Shown in pieces: positions 6,391 to 6,453 of a stretch of 6,453 nt of DNA. The notes below the pieces were generated by a model that saw only the letters and a list, made by a program, of their open reading frames with translations, had not been told where the DNA came from and made no database searches. The position numbers were made by a program, and so were the translations under genes. Position 1 is the first letter of the stretch. Each line of letters begins with the position of its first letter. The DNA is from Candidatus Cloacimonadota bacterium (GTDB lineage: Bacteria; Cloacimonadota; Cloacimonadia; Cloacimonadales; WRIO01): positions 1 through 6,453 of the forward strand of contig JAGOCT010000101.1 of NCBI GenBank assembly GCA_017998585.1. The letters are read 5' to 3'.

Positions 6391-6453
6391 ATGCAGATTT
6401 GTGTTGATTTACATTCTCATTCAGGATATGCAGGTGGGGTGGGAGATATTCAA
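6391..6453 (+). CDS. PHP-superfamily metallohydrolase, N-terminus only (runs off the right edge)
   Basis: Only 21 residues are visible, beginning MQICVDLHSHSGYAGG. The D-L-H-S-H-S segment near the start, with His8 and His10 forming an H-x-H pair, is the first metal-binding motif of the PHP (polymerase and histidinol phosphatase) superfamily, which uses a cluster of metal ions to hydrolyse phosphoesters. Its position right after a short first beta-strand is typical. The following GYAGGVGD loosely recalls stand-alone PHP proteins of the endonuclease Q / TrpH-like type, but the visible part cannot distinguish a DNA-repair nuclease, a nucleotide phosphoesterase or histidinol phosphatase. The start is well supported by AAGGAGA just upstream. 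It has its own promoter and 249 bases separate it from the PEGA gene. Confidence 0.75.
   Translation, partial: MQICVDLHSHSGYAGGVGDIQ

Overview
The window looks like ordinary chromosomal sequence from an AT-rich (roughly one-third G+C by eye) Gram-negative bacterium. An outer membrane is implied by the third gene, which has a signal peptide, a periplasmic repeat array and a probable beta-barrel ending in Phe. PEGA-repeat proteins carrying a D-x-N-D-x-P-C-A-V-I-like segment after the signal peptide resemble those I associate with Bacteroidota and Cloacimonadota-type lineages. The -35 boxes are plain TTGACA rather than the Bacteroidota TTTG type, so a Cloacimonadota-like or similar anaerobic lineage is a guess, not a determination. 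I see no tRNA, rRNA, transposase, phage gene or CRISPR array.

Layout. Positions 1-194 are non-coding and hold a probable leftward promoter at the left edge plus one or two rightward promoters. Positions 195-3710 hold two ABC exporter half-transporters, each a membrane domain fused to an ATPase domain. The second ATG directly follows the first stop codon. Their motifs are complementary: the first subunit has an intact Walker B Glu but an altered signature (LSMGE), and the second has Asp for that Glu but a perfect LSGGQ. They therefore form a heterodimeric exporter with one normal and one degenerate ATP site. The substrate cannot be read from sequence.

Positions 3711-3762 hold a near-consensus promoter. 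It drives a 792-residue secreted protein (3763-6141) with about five PEGA-type repeats followed by a predicted outer-membrane beta-barrel. Positions 6142-6390 are non-coding apart from a perfect small hairpin, a 10-bp direct repeat and the promoter of the last gene. That gene starts at 6391 and runs off the right edge; its first 21 residues look like a PHP-superfamily metallohydrolase.

How the parts relate. The two ABC genes clearly work together. The PEGA-barrel gene and the PHP gene have their own promoters, and nothing in the sequence ties them functionally to the exporter. I found no convincing new multi-gene system. The points most worth a second look are the PEGA-barrel architecture and a repeated promoter layout, in which TTTATTGA lies 47-50 bases before three start codons and predicted transcription starts fall almost on the Shine-Dalgarno sequence.
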